Assembly (NCBI RefSeq): GCF_000271665.2
Contig: NZ_CP010978.1
Span: 2,634,501 to 2,698,500, forward strand
From: Pelosinus fermentans JBW45
Lineage (GTDB): Bacteria; Bacillota; Negativicutes; DSM-13327
DNA: 64,000 nucleotides
Direction: 5' to 3'
Shown: one piece after another, positions 9,328 to 17,950 of the stretch
Numbering within the stretch: position 1 is the stretch's first letter
How the letters are laid out: each line of letters begins with the position of its first letter
The notes under the pieces: generated by a model
Told to the model about the DNA's origin: nothing
Seen by the model: the letters and a program-made list of their open reading frames with translations, nothing else
The model's database searches: none
Made by a program: the position numbers and the translations under genes

Positions 9328-10088
9328 TTGTGTACCCCCCCAATAAACTTTATTACATCTTCTATATCATATACTACATTATGATATGGAATAACTGGTC
9401 TATCAATCATTACTAAAGGCAGATTTAGTGACATGGCAGCAGTAATTTTAGTATCGCTACCGCCAATTTGTCCACTATTTTTTGTTATAATTACCTCGGT
9501 GTTATATTCTTGAAATAATGCGATATTCAGATTATGAGAAAAAGGACCTTGCATTGCTACGATATCTTTAGGTTTAAAGCCTAAAGATAGGCACTCTGTT
9601 AATACACTTGGTTCGGGTAATACACGGGCAATTAACCTGTGATTTTGTAGGCAGCTTGTGTTTTTAAAGAGTTTGAGGTGGCGACTGCCAGTGGTGAGAA
9701 AGACAACCTTGCCTAAGACGGATGCCATTTTTGCAGCTTCATCATAATCATGGACAACATGTAAACCATGATATGCTGGCAAAGGGGCCTTAGGACGTTC
9801 ATACCTAACATAGGATGTGCCAGTAGATTGACAGGCTTTCATTGCATTTTGGGAAACATTAATGGCATACGGGTGGCTAGCATCTACAATTAAATGAATA
9901 TGATTCATGCCGATAAAAGAAATAAACCCATCTGTATCTAGAGGACCAGTATGCACTAATTCTTTATCAAGTTGTATCAAATCACGACCATAATCACTAA
10001 AAACTGATACTACGACTGGGTATCCCTTTTCGGTTATTAAGGCTGCCAGCTCCCGTCCATCTTTTGTTCCCCCAAGAACTAAAATCAT
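9315..10088 (-). CDS. cbiJ: Cobalt-precorrin-6A reductase
   Basis: 257 residues, CbiJ/CobK family, which reduces the C18-C19 bond of cobalt-precorrin-6A with a nicotinamide cofactor. It begins MILVLGGTKDGRELA, the usual glycine-rich start; the DASHPYA segment near residue 85, the TTGSRHL segment and the AMQGPFS and TKNSGQIGG segments are all characteristic. Its ATG overlaps the cbiH stop in ATGA. Confidence 0.95.
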   Translation of the reverse strand: MILVLGGTKDGRELAALITEKGYPVVVSVFSDYGRDLIQLDKELVHTGPLDTDGFISFIGMNHIHLIVDASHPYAINVSQNAMKACQSTGTSYVRYERPKAPLPAYHGLHVVHDYDEAAKMASVLGKVVFLTTGSRHLKLFKNTSCLQNHRLIARVLPEPSVLTECLSLGFKPKDIVAMQGPFSHNLNIALFQEYNTEVIITKNSGQIGGSDTKITAAMSLNLPLVMIDRPVIPYHNVVYDIEDVIKFIGGVHKCTI

Positions 10089-10909
10089 AACTTGTATCCA
10101 CGAGGTGTAATCATACGATTTTCTTGTACATAGGTTTGACTATTTCCGATAATTACCAAAGAAAACATATCGATGAATTCTTTGGTAAAGTCATTAAGAT
10201 TCGATATGACCATATTTTCGCCTTCCCTAGTGGCATGATGGACAATTCCTACAGGAGTGCCTGCTGTTCGATGTTTTAATACAATTTCTCGCACTTCTCT
10301 AATTTGGCTGGTACGACGTTTACTTTTCGGATTATATAGGGCAATGACAAAATCTCCTGCTGCTGCCATTTCTACCCGCTTTCTAATAACATCCCAAGGA
10401 GTTAATAGATCGCTTAAGCTAATTACAGCAAAATCATGCATGAGAGGTGCTCCTAATACGGCAGCAGAAGCTCCCACAGCACTTATTCCTGGTATGATAA
10501 TTACTTCTGGGCGAATATCTGCTTCGTATTTCATGGCTAATTCTAAAACCAGACCGGCCATACCATATACACCTGGGTCGCCGCTAGAAATAACCGCAAC
10601 CTTTTTTCCTGCTAAGGCTTGATCCACAGCACTTTGACAGCGTTCAATTTCTTGCATCATACCAGTGCCAATAATTTTTTTATTAGTTAATAATTCAGAA
10701 ACTAATTGAACATAGGTATTATAACCCACGATTACATCCGCATTTTCAATACTTTCTCTGGCTCTAGGACTCATGTCAAGCAAACTGCCTGGTCCTATTC
10801 CAATTACTGCTATTTGACCGGGGCAATGGCCACCGTTACATTCTTGTACTTGGTCTTTGGAAGAAGAAGTTTGTTCGACTGTCCCGCTAAGATTGCTGCT
10901 GCTGCACAT
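10085..10909 (-). CDS. cbiH: Cobalt-factor III C17-methyltransferase with N-terminal Cys-bearing extension
   Basis: 274 residues. The SAM-dependent C17-methyltransferase core starts around residue 32 (IAVIGIGPGS) and contains GVYGMAGLV and the STSS-like HATREGENM region. Before it is an unusual Ser- and Cys-containing extension of about 31 residues (C2, C24, C29) encoded within the last 100 bases of cbiG in another frame. The only in-frame ATG is at 10909, with AGGAG about 11 bases upstream. No ATG, GTG or TTG occurs in frame nearer the core, so the long overlap appears real. Confidence 0.9.
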   Translation of the reverse strand: MCSSSNLSGTVEQTSSSKDQVQECNGGHCPGQIAVIGIGPGSLLDMSPRARESIENADVIVGYNTYVQLVSELLTNKKIIGTGMMQEIERCQSAVDQALAGKKVAVISSGDPGVYGMAGLVLELAMKYEADIRPEVIIIPGISAVGASAAVLGAPLMHDFAVISLSDLLTPWDVIRKRVEMAAAGDFVIALYNPKSKRRTSQIREVREIVLKHRTAGTPVGIVHHATREGENMVISNLNDFTKEFIDMFSLVIIGNSQTYVQENRMITPRGYKL

Positions 10910-11871
10910 ACATTTCCCACTCCTATCTCTTTTTTGACAAAATTTGATTCTTCTAATTGATATGTTTCAATACACTCCTGCAATTGCTCGTTAACGAAGA
11001 AAATACTGGGTACATTCAACTGTTGAATGACTGATAATAATCCTTCTTCATCCTGTTTTACAATCGTACTGCCAATAATCGAAATGCTGTTTATACTACG
11101 TCCAATTTGAGTACAAGCATCTTTCATTGCTGCTAAGATTTCTTCCCTGCTAGTATTGCGTCTGCAACCTATACCAACTGCAAGAGTCAAGGGACGTAAA
11201 TATAATTGATTCTTGTTGATGGGCAATAATTGATCAGTAATAATAACAGCGGCATCATATTCTTCATTAGGTAATTGAGATAAATCTTTAAAAATAACAC
11301 CTTGTTTTGCTGCTTCTTGATCATATAGATTTTGATTGATTAATGTTTTATCTAAGAAAAACTTGACAGTATCATTATTGACAATAGCAGAATTAATTGT
11401 TTTTAATTGTGTAAATGGTTCTAGCTTTAAATTCAGTTTTACGGCCAACATATCTGCTGCTGGTTTTTGTGCAAGATCGGTAGCTGTGGTAATGACAGGC
11501 TCAGCATCTGAAATCTCTGCAATTAAGTGAGCAAGTTCATTGGCTCCACCAATATGTCCTGCCAATAAACTAATTACGTGCTTTCCATTATCCCCCATAA
11601 CCACAATAGCTGGATCAACACGTTTATCAGAAATATAGGGAGCTATCACTCTTACCACAATACCTGTTGCCATTATAAACACAAATCCATCATATTTAGA
11701 AAATATATCACCGATTAGCTTGCTTAATAAATCATAGGATATTGATTTCAGTGGATTGCGTCCTGTTTTAGCAAAAACATCCGCTTTCTTTCCAAGTTTA
11801 GCTAGTTTTTCTGCTAATGCATTACCCAGTAATGCGCCCTGGTTTGTTACGGAAATGATTGCTAACTTCAT
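10810..11871 (-). CDS. cbiG: Cobalt-precorrin-5A hydrolase
   Basis: 353 residues. CbiG opens the delta-lactone ring of cobalt-precorrin-5A and releases acetaldehyde in the anaerobic pathway. The N-terminal and core domain have ATGIVVRVIAPYI near residue 70 and LAGHIGGANELA near residue 105; the C-terminal domain has VGIGCRRNTSREEI and the closing GVGNVCAAAAIL. The start overlaps the cbiF stop by 4 bases. The last 100 bases also encode the N-terminus of cbiH in another frame. Confidence 0.95.
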   Translation of the reverse strand: MKLAIISVTNQGALLGNALAEKLAKLGKKADVFAKTGRNPLKSISYDLLSKLIGDIFSKYDGFVFIMATGIVVRVIAPYISDKRVDPAIVVMGDNGKHVISLLAGHIGGANELAHLIAEISDAEPVITTATDLAQKPAADMLAVKLNLKLEPFTQLKTINSAIVNNDTVKFFLDKTLINQNLYDQEAAKQGVIFKDLSQLPNEEYDAAVIITDQLLPINKNQLYLRPLTLAVGIGCRRNTSREEILAAMKDACTQIGRSINSISIIGSTIVKQDEEGLLSVIQQLNVPSIFFVNEQLQECIETYQLEESNFVKKEIGVGNVCAAAAILAGQSNKLLLPKTKYKNVTVAIAPVK

Positions 11872-12623
11872 TTTGCATCTCGGTACATATGTCCAAATTC
11901 GGGGGCATATAATCTAGAAAGTGCATATTGACTGTCTAAACAGCGCCCTACAACAATCATCGCTGTGCGATCAATCTTCGCATCAGTGATAATTTTTCCA
12001 ATTGTAGAAACTGTACCTCTAAAGATTTTTTGATCAGGCCACGATGCTTTTTGCACGATTGCTACTGGAGTATCTTGATGATAACCACCATCTATTAATT
12101 CTTTCATAACGCTGTCTATCATATGTACACTCAAAAAGATACACATAGTAGCATTATGACTGGCCAATAAAGCTAGTTTTTCTTTTTCGGGTACTGGTGT
12201 ACGGCCCTCAAGACGTGTAATGATAACCGTTTGCGAGACATCAGGTAACGTATATTCACGTTGTAAAGCTGCGGCAGTTGCCAAGAAAGAACTGACGCCA
12301 GGTATCACTTCATAAGAAATATTCTTCTTATCTAGAGCATCCATTTGCTCTTGAATAGCCCCATAAATACTTGGATCTCCAGTATGTAATCGAACCGTTT
12401 TTTGGCCACGTTCTGTGGCCTTCTCCATAACTTCTATAACTTGATCCAAAGTCATAGAGGCACTATTATAAATAGAGGCTCCCTGCTTTGCTAGCGACAG
12501 CAAGGCTGGGTTTACTAACGAACCTGCATAAATAATAACATCTGCCTCACCTAATAAGCGTTGTCCTTTTACAGTAATAAGCTCAGGGTCCCCCGGACCT
12601 GCTCCTACAAATGATACATGCAT
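11868..12623 (-). CDS. cbiF: Cobalt-precorrin-4 C11-methyltransferase
   Basis: 251 residues, CbiF/CobM family. The tetrapyrrole methylase start VSFVGAGPGDPELITVKG (residues 3-20), the AGSLVNP segment, HTGDPSIYGAIQEQ near residue 80 and PGVSSFLATAA near residue 105 are all present. It methylates C-11 with SAM. AGGAGG precedes the ATG by 9 bases. About 40 bases separate it from cbiT. Confidence 0.96.
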   Translation of the reverse strand: MHVSFVGAGPGDPELITVKGQRLLGEADVIIYAGSLVNPALLSLAKQGASIYNSASMTLDQVIEVMEKATERGQKTVRLHTGDPSIYGAIQEQMDALDKKNISYEVIPGVSSFLATAAALQREYTLPDVSQTVIITRLEGRTPVPEKEKLALLASHNATMCIFLSVHMIDSVMKELIDGGYHQDTPVAIVQKASWPDQKIFRGTVSTIGKIITDAKIDRTAMIVVGRCLDSQYALSRLYAPEFGHMYRDAK

Positions 12624-12665
12624 GAATGAACCTCCTGATTAATTAAAATTCTCTAACGAATAGAG

Positions 12666-13247
12666 TTAGATATTCTTAGTGGATGTAATAAGATAGATTG
12701 GATTTAAAGCTTGCAGCATATTACTTGTTTTAATATGTTTTATACGTGTTACTTGCATACCGAAAGCTTCTATGGTAAATTCAGGTTTAGCTTGCATAGT
12801 ATGTAAGGCTTCATATAAAGTTTCAACGGTAATTGCCGTAATTACTAATCGTCCATTTGATTTTAATAAATAATTACTTTGCTTTAAGATTTCCTGTAAA
12901 TGACCACCGCTGCCTCCAATAAAAATTACATCAGCCTTTGGAATGTTCTGTAATGCTGTTGGAGCAGTTCCAGAAATGACTTCAACATTAGCCGCACCAA
13001 ATTTTACAGCATTAGCACGAATTAAATCAACTCCTTCTGGATGACGCTCTATAGCATATACAGTACCTTGGGGAGCCTGAAGTGCAGCTTCAATTGAAAG
13101 AGATCCAGTACCTGCACCAATATCTATAATAATATCGGTGGGGCGTATCTTAGCTTTATTCAGAACTAAGATACGAACTTCCTGCTTCGTCATTGGTATG
13201 TCGCCCCGCAGAAATTCATCATCACTAATACCTGGGAAATAGGTCAT
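12666..13247 (-). CDS. cbiT: Cobalt-precorrin-6B C15-methyltransferase (decarboxylating)
   Basis: 193 residues with the class I methyltransferase motif DIGAGTGSLSIEAA near residue 42 and the IPMTKQEVR segment typical of CbiT. It methylates C-15 and decarboxylates the C-12 acetate. The ORF could extend to a TTG at 13268, but the ATG at 13247 overlaps the cbiE stop in ATGA and is preceded by GGTGG. In many bacteria CbiE and CbiT are fused as CobL; here they are separate and coupled. Confidence 0.93.
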   Translation of the reverse strand: MTYFPGISDDEFLRGDIPMTKQEVRILVLNKAKIRPTDIIIDIGAGTGSLSIEAALQAPQGTVYAIERHPEGVDLIRANAVKFGAANVEVISGTAPTALQNIPKADVIFIGGSGGHLQEILKQSNYLLKSNGRLVITAITVETLYEALHTMQAKPEFTIEAFGMQVTRIKHIKTSNMLQALNPIYLITSTKNI

Positions 13248-13870
13248 ATTGTCACCACCATTACACAATGAGTAAATCCATCGACTTCTTTGATTTCACC
13301 TAATGTTAAGTGTTTAATTTTTTCATTTTCATAAGATAAATTAGCACATAACCATACCTTTGAATGTAATGGCCAACCATGCTCAAGGAGTACGTTTGCA
13401 ATATATAAAGGATTTTGTTCAAAATCAGTTAATATGCCAAGCTTTTTTTCAGGATCATAATTGAGATCAATATCTTTGGCTTGTCGTCCATGCATACTAA
13501 TCAAAACTGCATCCTGCCATATTTCAGTGATCCTGGCAAAAGCTAACTGCATCGAACTAATACCAGGAATAACCGTAATCTGTGCCGAGGAAAATTTGGT
13601 TTTAAGGGTAGCTAAAAAACTATAAAAGCCAGGATCACCGGAAACCATTACAACTACATCGTTATCAATTAGGGATGTAGCGATAAATGTTAATACCCCC
13701 TTTAGGTCATTGTCAATTACTTTAGTAATTCCATGATCAGGAGCAAAGGTTGCAAGAGCACGCTTACTGCCTACTAATACCTTTGCATGAGCAATGATGC
13801 GGCTAGCCACTGGCAAGATGTAATCAGGTGAACCTGGTCCTATTCCTACTACTATTATTTTATGTTCCAT
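13244..13870 (-). CDS. cbiE: Cobalt-precorrin-7 C5-methyltransferase
   Basis: 208 residues, tetrapyrrole methylase fold. The start is IIVVGIGPGSPDYILP (residues 5-20), followed by VGSKRAL near residue 36, SGDPGFYSFLATL near residue 80 and PGISSMQLAFAR near residue 103. CbiE methylates C-5 late in corrin ring formation. Coupled to cbiT through ATGA, and it overlaps the end of cbiD by 16 bases. Confidence 0.94.
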   Translation of the reverse strand: MEHKIIVVGIGPGSPDYILPVASRIIAHAKVLVGSKRALATFAPDHGITKVIDNDLKGVLTFIATSLIDNDVVVMVSGDPGFYSFLATLKTKFSSAQITVIPGISSMQLAFARITEIWQDAVLISMHGRQAKDIDLNYDPEKKLGILTDFEQNPLYIANVLLEHGWPLHSKVWLCANLSYENEKIKHLTLGEIKEVDGFTHCVMVVTI

Positions 13871-14955
13871 CCTAATTTGCCTCCAATTTCTCGTGCCGTA
13901 TCATCAACCGCCAATAAATCACCTTGCAGAGTGATCATTGCGGTACCTACTTTTAAATCACCAAATACATATCGTTCAGCCCGAATGCTGACTCTTTCAG
14001 CAATTACACGATATACATCATTTAATTTAAATTGTGTAATAATGGGCATAGCGGCTTCAGTAGTATTGCACGTTAATATTTCTTGTATAGCCTGCTGTGG
14101 AGCACCAAGGGCAGCCATGTAGGCGGCTAAAGTTTCAAAGCGAGCATCAGCTACACGGTTATGAGTATGAAAAATGCCCGCAGCTACTTTTACGAGCTTT
14201 CCTAAATGTCCAAAAATTAAAACTTGTTTCATACCATACTGCACAGCACTTTCTAACATATGTCCTATAAAATTACTAGTTTGGATTACTGTTTCTGTTG
14301 GCAGATGATATCGGTTAATAGCAATATCCTGGCCAATTTTCCCGGGAGCAAAGACTACTTCGTCATACCCTAAGGCTCTCACCATTGATATTTGCGGTGA
14401 CAACGAATTTTTAAAGGCTTCCTCTGACATTGGCTCAACAATGCCTGTAGTACCTATAATAGATAAACCATTGATAATGCCTAAAGTAGAATTTAAAGTA
14501 CGTTTTGCTAATTTTTCACCTTCAGGTATCGAAATGGTAACCGTTACGCCATGCCCAGCAGGTAATACATCTTGTATGGCCTGCATAATCATCTTGCGGG
14601 GACCAGGATTAATTGCAGGTTGTCCAACTGCTACAGATAGACCTGGCTTTGTTACAATACCAACTCCTATACCAGCTTGTAGGATTATTTCATTTGCAGT
14701 ATTAATTTCTATTTCAGCAGATATAGTTGTACCATGTGTTACGTCGGGATCATCGCCAGCATCTTTTATTACACTGGCTTTTCCACCAAAACTTAGACGC
14801 TGACTCGTTGCAATTTTCACTTGAATCATATGTCCCTGCGGTGACGCAACATCAACCATTTTGGGTAATTCACCTTTCCATGCTAATAAGGCTGCTTTAG
14901 TGGCAGCAGCTGCACAAGTACCTGTAGTAATTCCAGATTTCATCTTTTTTGACAA
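13855..14955 (-). CDS. cbiD: Cobalt-precorrin-5B C1-methyltransferase
   Basis: 366 residues from a TTG start at 14955. The family hallmark SGITTGTCAAAATKA is near residue 6. CbiD methylates C-1 in the anaerobic pathway. I choose the TTG because GGGGGA lies 6 bases upstream; the ATG at 14943 has only an A-rich run before it, and a TTG at 14985 would precede the Shine-Dalgarno sequence. That sequence is itself in a GC hairpin (14963-14980) behind the cobalamin riboswitch. First gene of the operon. Confidence 0.93.
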   Translation of the reverse strand: MSKKMKSGITTGTCAAAATKAALLAWKGELPKMVDVASPQGHMIQVKIATSQRLSFGGKASVIKDAGDDPDVTHGTTISAEIEINTANEIILQAGIGVGIVTKPGLSVAVGQPAINPGPRKMIMQAIQDVLPAGHGVTVTISIPEGEKLAKRTLNSTLGIINGLSIIGTTGIVEPMSEEAFKNSLSPQISMVRALGYDEVVFAPGKIGQDIAINRYHLPTETVIQTSNFIGHMLESAVQYGMKQVLIFGHLGKLVKVAAGIFHTHNRVADARFETLAAYMAALGAPQQAIQEILTCNTTEAAMPIITQFKLNDVYRVIAERVSIRAERYVFGDLKVGTAMITLQGDLLAVDDTAREIGGKLGWNIK

Positions 14956-14962
14956 AATAAAT

Positions 14963-14980
14963 CCCCCTGCAGACAGGGGG
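14963..14980 (-). promoter_or_regulatory. Shine-Dalgarno-sequestering hairpin of the cobalamin riboswitch
   Basis: A perfect 7-bp GC-rich stem with a 4-base loop pairs the GGGGG of the cbiD Shine-Dalgarno sequence (14963-14967) with CCCCC (14976-14980). An ATTTATTTT tract follows, so it could also act as an intrinsic terminator. It lies about 70 bases downstream of the riboswitch aptamer. This is the likely expression platform. Confidence 0.65.
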
Positions 14981-15046
14981 TACAATAAACCAATTGAATA
15001 ATTTATTCTACCACCTGCCTATCCTTCGTAGGTCATAATGGTGTGT

Positions 15047-15200
15047 TAGAATAGGTAGGTCTCCTGACTCTGGCTCATTACACACCTAAACCTTCCCGGG
15101 GATTCCCCAGTGGTGTATCTTAGTTGCATTCCCCAATACAGTGGCGGGACCGCGCTGGCTTCTAACCAGTCTTCCCTTTTAAGCGTAAGCACCTATTCCC
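15047..15200 (-). ncRNA. Cobalamin (adenosylcobalamin) riboswitch aptamer
   Basis: On the minus strand the conserved aptamer elements occur in order: a 5' GGTGC segment, the core GGGAA element, GCCACTG near 15138, the AATCCCCGGGAAGG element, and the B12 box region with AGCCAGAGTCAGGAGACCT near 15060-15080. The 5' and 3' edges (15191-15200 and 15049-15060) are complementary and close the helix. It lies upstream of cbiD, first gene of the cobalamin operon, so the operon is expected to be repressed by cobalamin. Confidence 0.95.
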
Positions 15201-15348
15201 ATAGAGCTATTAAATTATTGTTATATTCTAAACTTCTATGCTGTATGTATTCCACTAGCAAATAAAAATTTCCTGCTATTCTTTGATTAAATATAAAAGT
15301 TAACTTTATTTTGATAGTAGAGAACATTTTTCGACCACATTTTTAGTA

Positions 15349-16890
15349 TCACTCTTTTAGCAACAACATTTTGTCACTAATGCAGGATAAAATGATAATA
15401 GATTGTCGGTTTGTAACTGTTAAACGATCATATTCAGATTGTCTGATTAGAAAATAGGAACGCTGGCTTTCTTGAATCAACTTATTAAAATCGGTGCCTA
15501 GTACGATCTCTTTGCCATAAACGTTGGTGTAGAAAGCAAAACCAGGACGTAAGAATTTTACCACATACACTGGAGATTTGCCATCGTACTGACGGTTAAA
15601 TTCTTGAGCAATATTTTTAGTTGTGAGCATAGGCGCTGCAATGGGAAAAAGTATAGCAGTTAGAACCATGGAAAATAAAGCCATCGATATGATTTTAGTC
15701 CAAAAAGCCCGAAGGATATCGTTTTTCCATGCAAAATATGCTACCAAGGAAGACATTAAAGCAAAGATTATGGCGGATATATATATGCCATTTGCCAATA
15801 TCGGCATAGCTTTAAGCCCGATGAACATAATCCCTATAAATAATATTGTTACTATACTTAAACCTATAGACCAGCTTGTAAAATGAATTTTACCATGTGA
15901 TGTCCAAAGACGATCGATATACCAACCAACAATCATGGCTAATGGTGGGTACATAGGTAAAATATAGGATACCAGCTTTGTTTGGGAAATAGTAAAAAAG
16001 GCAAAAATAAACAATGACCATATATTTAGAAATAATAGCGTTGAAGAATCGTATGTACTTTTCGTTAGAGAATCCCATATGGATTGAATCATGATCCCTG
16101 TCCAGGGAAAGAAACCCAGAATAAGAACTGGAACATAATAATACCAGAGTACACCCTCAGGATGCTCTGGAGACGTGAACCTTGTAATATTATGAAAACC
16201 AAGGAACGTATCGACAAAGATACTTCCGTGAATATTATACATCAAGATATACCAAGGTGTAGCTATTGCAGCATAGATCAACAATCCTGAGAATATTTTC
16301 ATACTTTTTAATAGTGCCCAGTTACGTGTAGCAAGTAAATAAAAAAAGATAATTCCTCCAGGAAATAATAATCCAATAGGTCCTTTCGTTAATGTAGCTA
16401 ACCCAGCGAATAGATAGGTAATATAATATTTTTTCTCTATAAAAGCCAATAAAGAAGCAGAAAGAAAAAAAAGTAAAGTAATATCAGTTACGGCAGCCTT
16501 TCCCAAATAAAAGAATTCAATACTGGTAGCTAATACTAACGCTCCCGCAACACCGGCTCGTTCATTAAATAAGCGCCGACCCGATTGATAGACTAGTAAT
16601 GTACAAGCAACAGCTAATATCGCAGATGGAAAGCGAGCGGCAAATTCATTCATACCAAAAAGTTTATAAGATGCAGCTACTAACCAATAATACATGGGAG
16701 GCTTATCATACCAATACTCCCCATAAATACGAGGAGAAAGAAATTCATTAAAGCTAAACATTTCTTTAGGTGTTTCTGCATATACAGGTTCATCAGGATC
16801 TAACAAAGGGACTCCGCCCAAATTAAAAAATACTATTAATATTGTAATTATAGCCACCAGCCAAAAACCAGTTCCTAACTTTTTAAACAT
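15349..16890 (-). CDS. ArnT-like (GT83/PMT family) membrane glycosyltransferase
   Basis: 513-residue polytopic membrane protein. The first periplasmic loop holds LLDPDEPVYAETPKEM (residues 29-44), the acidic motif of ArnT/PMT-type enzymes, followed by YWYDKPPMYYWL and about ten hydrophobic segments. The family moves a sugar from undecaprenyl phosphate to a lipid or protein acceptor on the outer face of the cytoplasmic membrane. It is the last of four minus-strand genes with an epimerase, a flippase-like protein and a YdjC deacetylase. That context favours an amino-sugar acting on lipid A or another envelope acceptor. GGAGG precedes the ATG. Confidence 0.82.
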   Translation of the reverse strand: MFKKLGTGFWLVAIITILIVFFNLGGVPLLDPDEPVYAETPKEMFSFNEFLSPRIYGEYWYDKPPMYYWLVAASYKLFGMNEFAARFPSAILAVACTLLVYQSGRRLFNERAGVAGALVLATSIEFFYLGKAAVTDITLLFFLSASLLAFIEKKYYITYLFAGLATLTKGPIGLLFPGGIIFFYLLATRNWALLKSMKIFSGLLIYAAIATPWYILMYNIHGSIFVDTFLGFHNITRFTSPEHPEGVLWYYYVPVLILGFFPWTGIMIQSIWDSLTKSTYDSSTLLFLNIWSLFIFAFFTISQTKLVSYILPMYPPLAMIVGWYIDRLWTSHGKIHFTSWSIGLSIVTILFIGIMFIGLKAMPILANGIYISAIIFALMSSLVAYFAWKNDILRAFWTKIISMALFSMVLTAILFPIAAPMLTTKNIAQEFNRQYDGKSPVYVVKFLRPGFAFYTNVYGKEIVLGTDFNKLIQESQRSYFLIRQSEYDRLTVTNRQSIIILSCISDKMLLLKE

Positions 16891-16949
16891 TTGGTCTGCA
16901 ACCTCCGAAAGTTGAATTAATTAAGACGAGTAAGGTTTATAAGAGTAAT

Positions 16950-17008
16950 GGATATATTATTATATAACAACGCTGGTCATTTATTTGCGTGTTAATAATA
17001 ATATATCC
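16950..17008. repeat. Long AT-rich inverted repeat between epimerase and ArnT-like genes
   Basis: Arms 16950-16963 and 16995-17008 are exact 14-bp complements. The interior continues with two more 4-bp helices separated by single-base bulges, giving about 22 pairs around a 13-base loop. No T-tract follows on the minus strand. It may attenuate or process the transcript between the two genes. Confidence 0.5.
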
Positions 17009-17026
17009 TAAAGAAAAATTTAAAAT

Positions 17027-17938
17027 CTAGATAAGAGAGCGATATGTTTTAGCTAATCCCTCTAAAAGTATCATATGTGGTTGCCAGTCTAAATTTTTTC
17101 GTGCTATAGCATTTGATAAAGAAGATTTATAAATATCACCTTCACGTTTTTCATTATAGTTTCTCGTTACCACCTTGCCAGCGACATTTCCCATATAATC
17201 GATTAACATATTAATACTTGTTTCTGTTTGCGTACTAATATTACATATTTTGTTAGCATGATCGACTAATAATGATTGATAATTAGCATTGGCGACATCT
17301 CTGACGTAAATAAAATCTCTTGTCTGGCTGCCGTCACCAAAAATCAATACTGGTTGATCTTGACGAATCTTGCGAGCGAAAATACTAATAACACCACCCT
17401 CGCCCCCATCACCTTGACGCTCTCCGTATACATTGGCATACCGTAATATCATATAATCAAGACCGTAGACTTCTTTGTATAATGACAAATAATTTTCACA
17501 AGTGAACTTGCTCAACCCATAAAAAGAAGTAGGTGCTTTTTGACTTGTTTCCACTACAGGTAGTGTTGTTACATTACCGTATACTGCGGCTGTAGAAGAA
17601 AAAACAATACGCTTTACATTCATTTTTCGGCACGCTTCTAAAATATTCACAGTACCTAATATATTTATATCACAATCATAGTCTGGCATTTCTAAAGATT
17701 TATGTACCATAGTCTGAGCAGCAAGATGAATTACAAAATCAAATTTTTCAGTCATAAATATAGTAAAAATTTCATCACTACGAATATCTAACTGAATAAA
17801 AGAAGCGGCCGGATTGATGTTTTCCCTTAATCCAGTACTCAAATTATCAATAATCACTACCTGACATTTTTCTTGTATTAATTTATCAACAACATGTGAG
17901 CCGATAAAACCAGCTCCGCCAGTTACTAATACTTTCAC
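17027..17938 (-). CDS. NAD-dependent sugar-nucleotide epimerase, GalE-like
   Basis: 303 residues, extended short-chain dehydrogenase fold. The NAD-binding GGAGFIGSH motif is at residues 7-15, the catalytic Ser/Thr segment FSSTAAVYG near 120, and the YGLSK motif (Tyr-x-x-x-Lys) near 146-150. It most likely epimerises a UDP-hexose or UDP-N-acetylhexosamine at C-4. Translation starts at GTG with GGAGG upstream. It is 12 bases after the flippase-like gene, in one operon with the deacetylase and ArnT-like genes, which suggests it makes the sugar they process. Substrate cannot be read from the sequence. Confidence 0.85.
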   Translation of the reverse strand: MKVLVTGGAGFIGSHVVDKLIQEKCQVVIIDNLSTGLRENINPAASFIQLDIRSDEIFTIFMTEKFDFVIHLAAQTMVHKSLEMPDYDCDINILGTVNILEACRKMNVKRIVFSSTAAVYGNVTTLPVVETSQKAPTSFYGLSKFTCENYLSLYKEVYGLDYMILRYANVYGERQGDGGEGGVISIFARKIRQDQPVLIFGDGSQTRDFIYVRDVANANYQSLLVDHANKICNISTQTETSINMLIDYMGNVAGKVVTRNYNEKREGDIYKSSLSNAIARKNLDWQPHMILLEGLAKTYRSLI

Positions 17939-17950
17939 TCTACATTCCTC

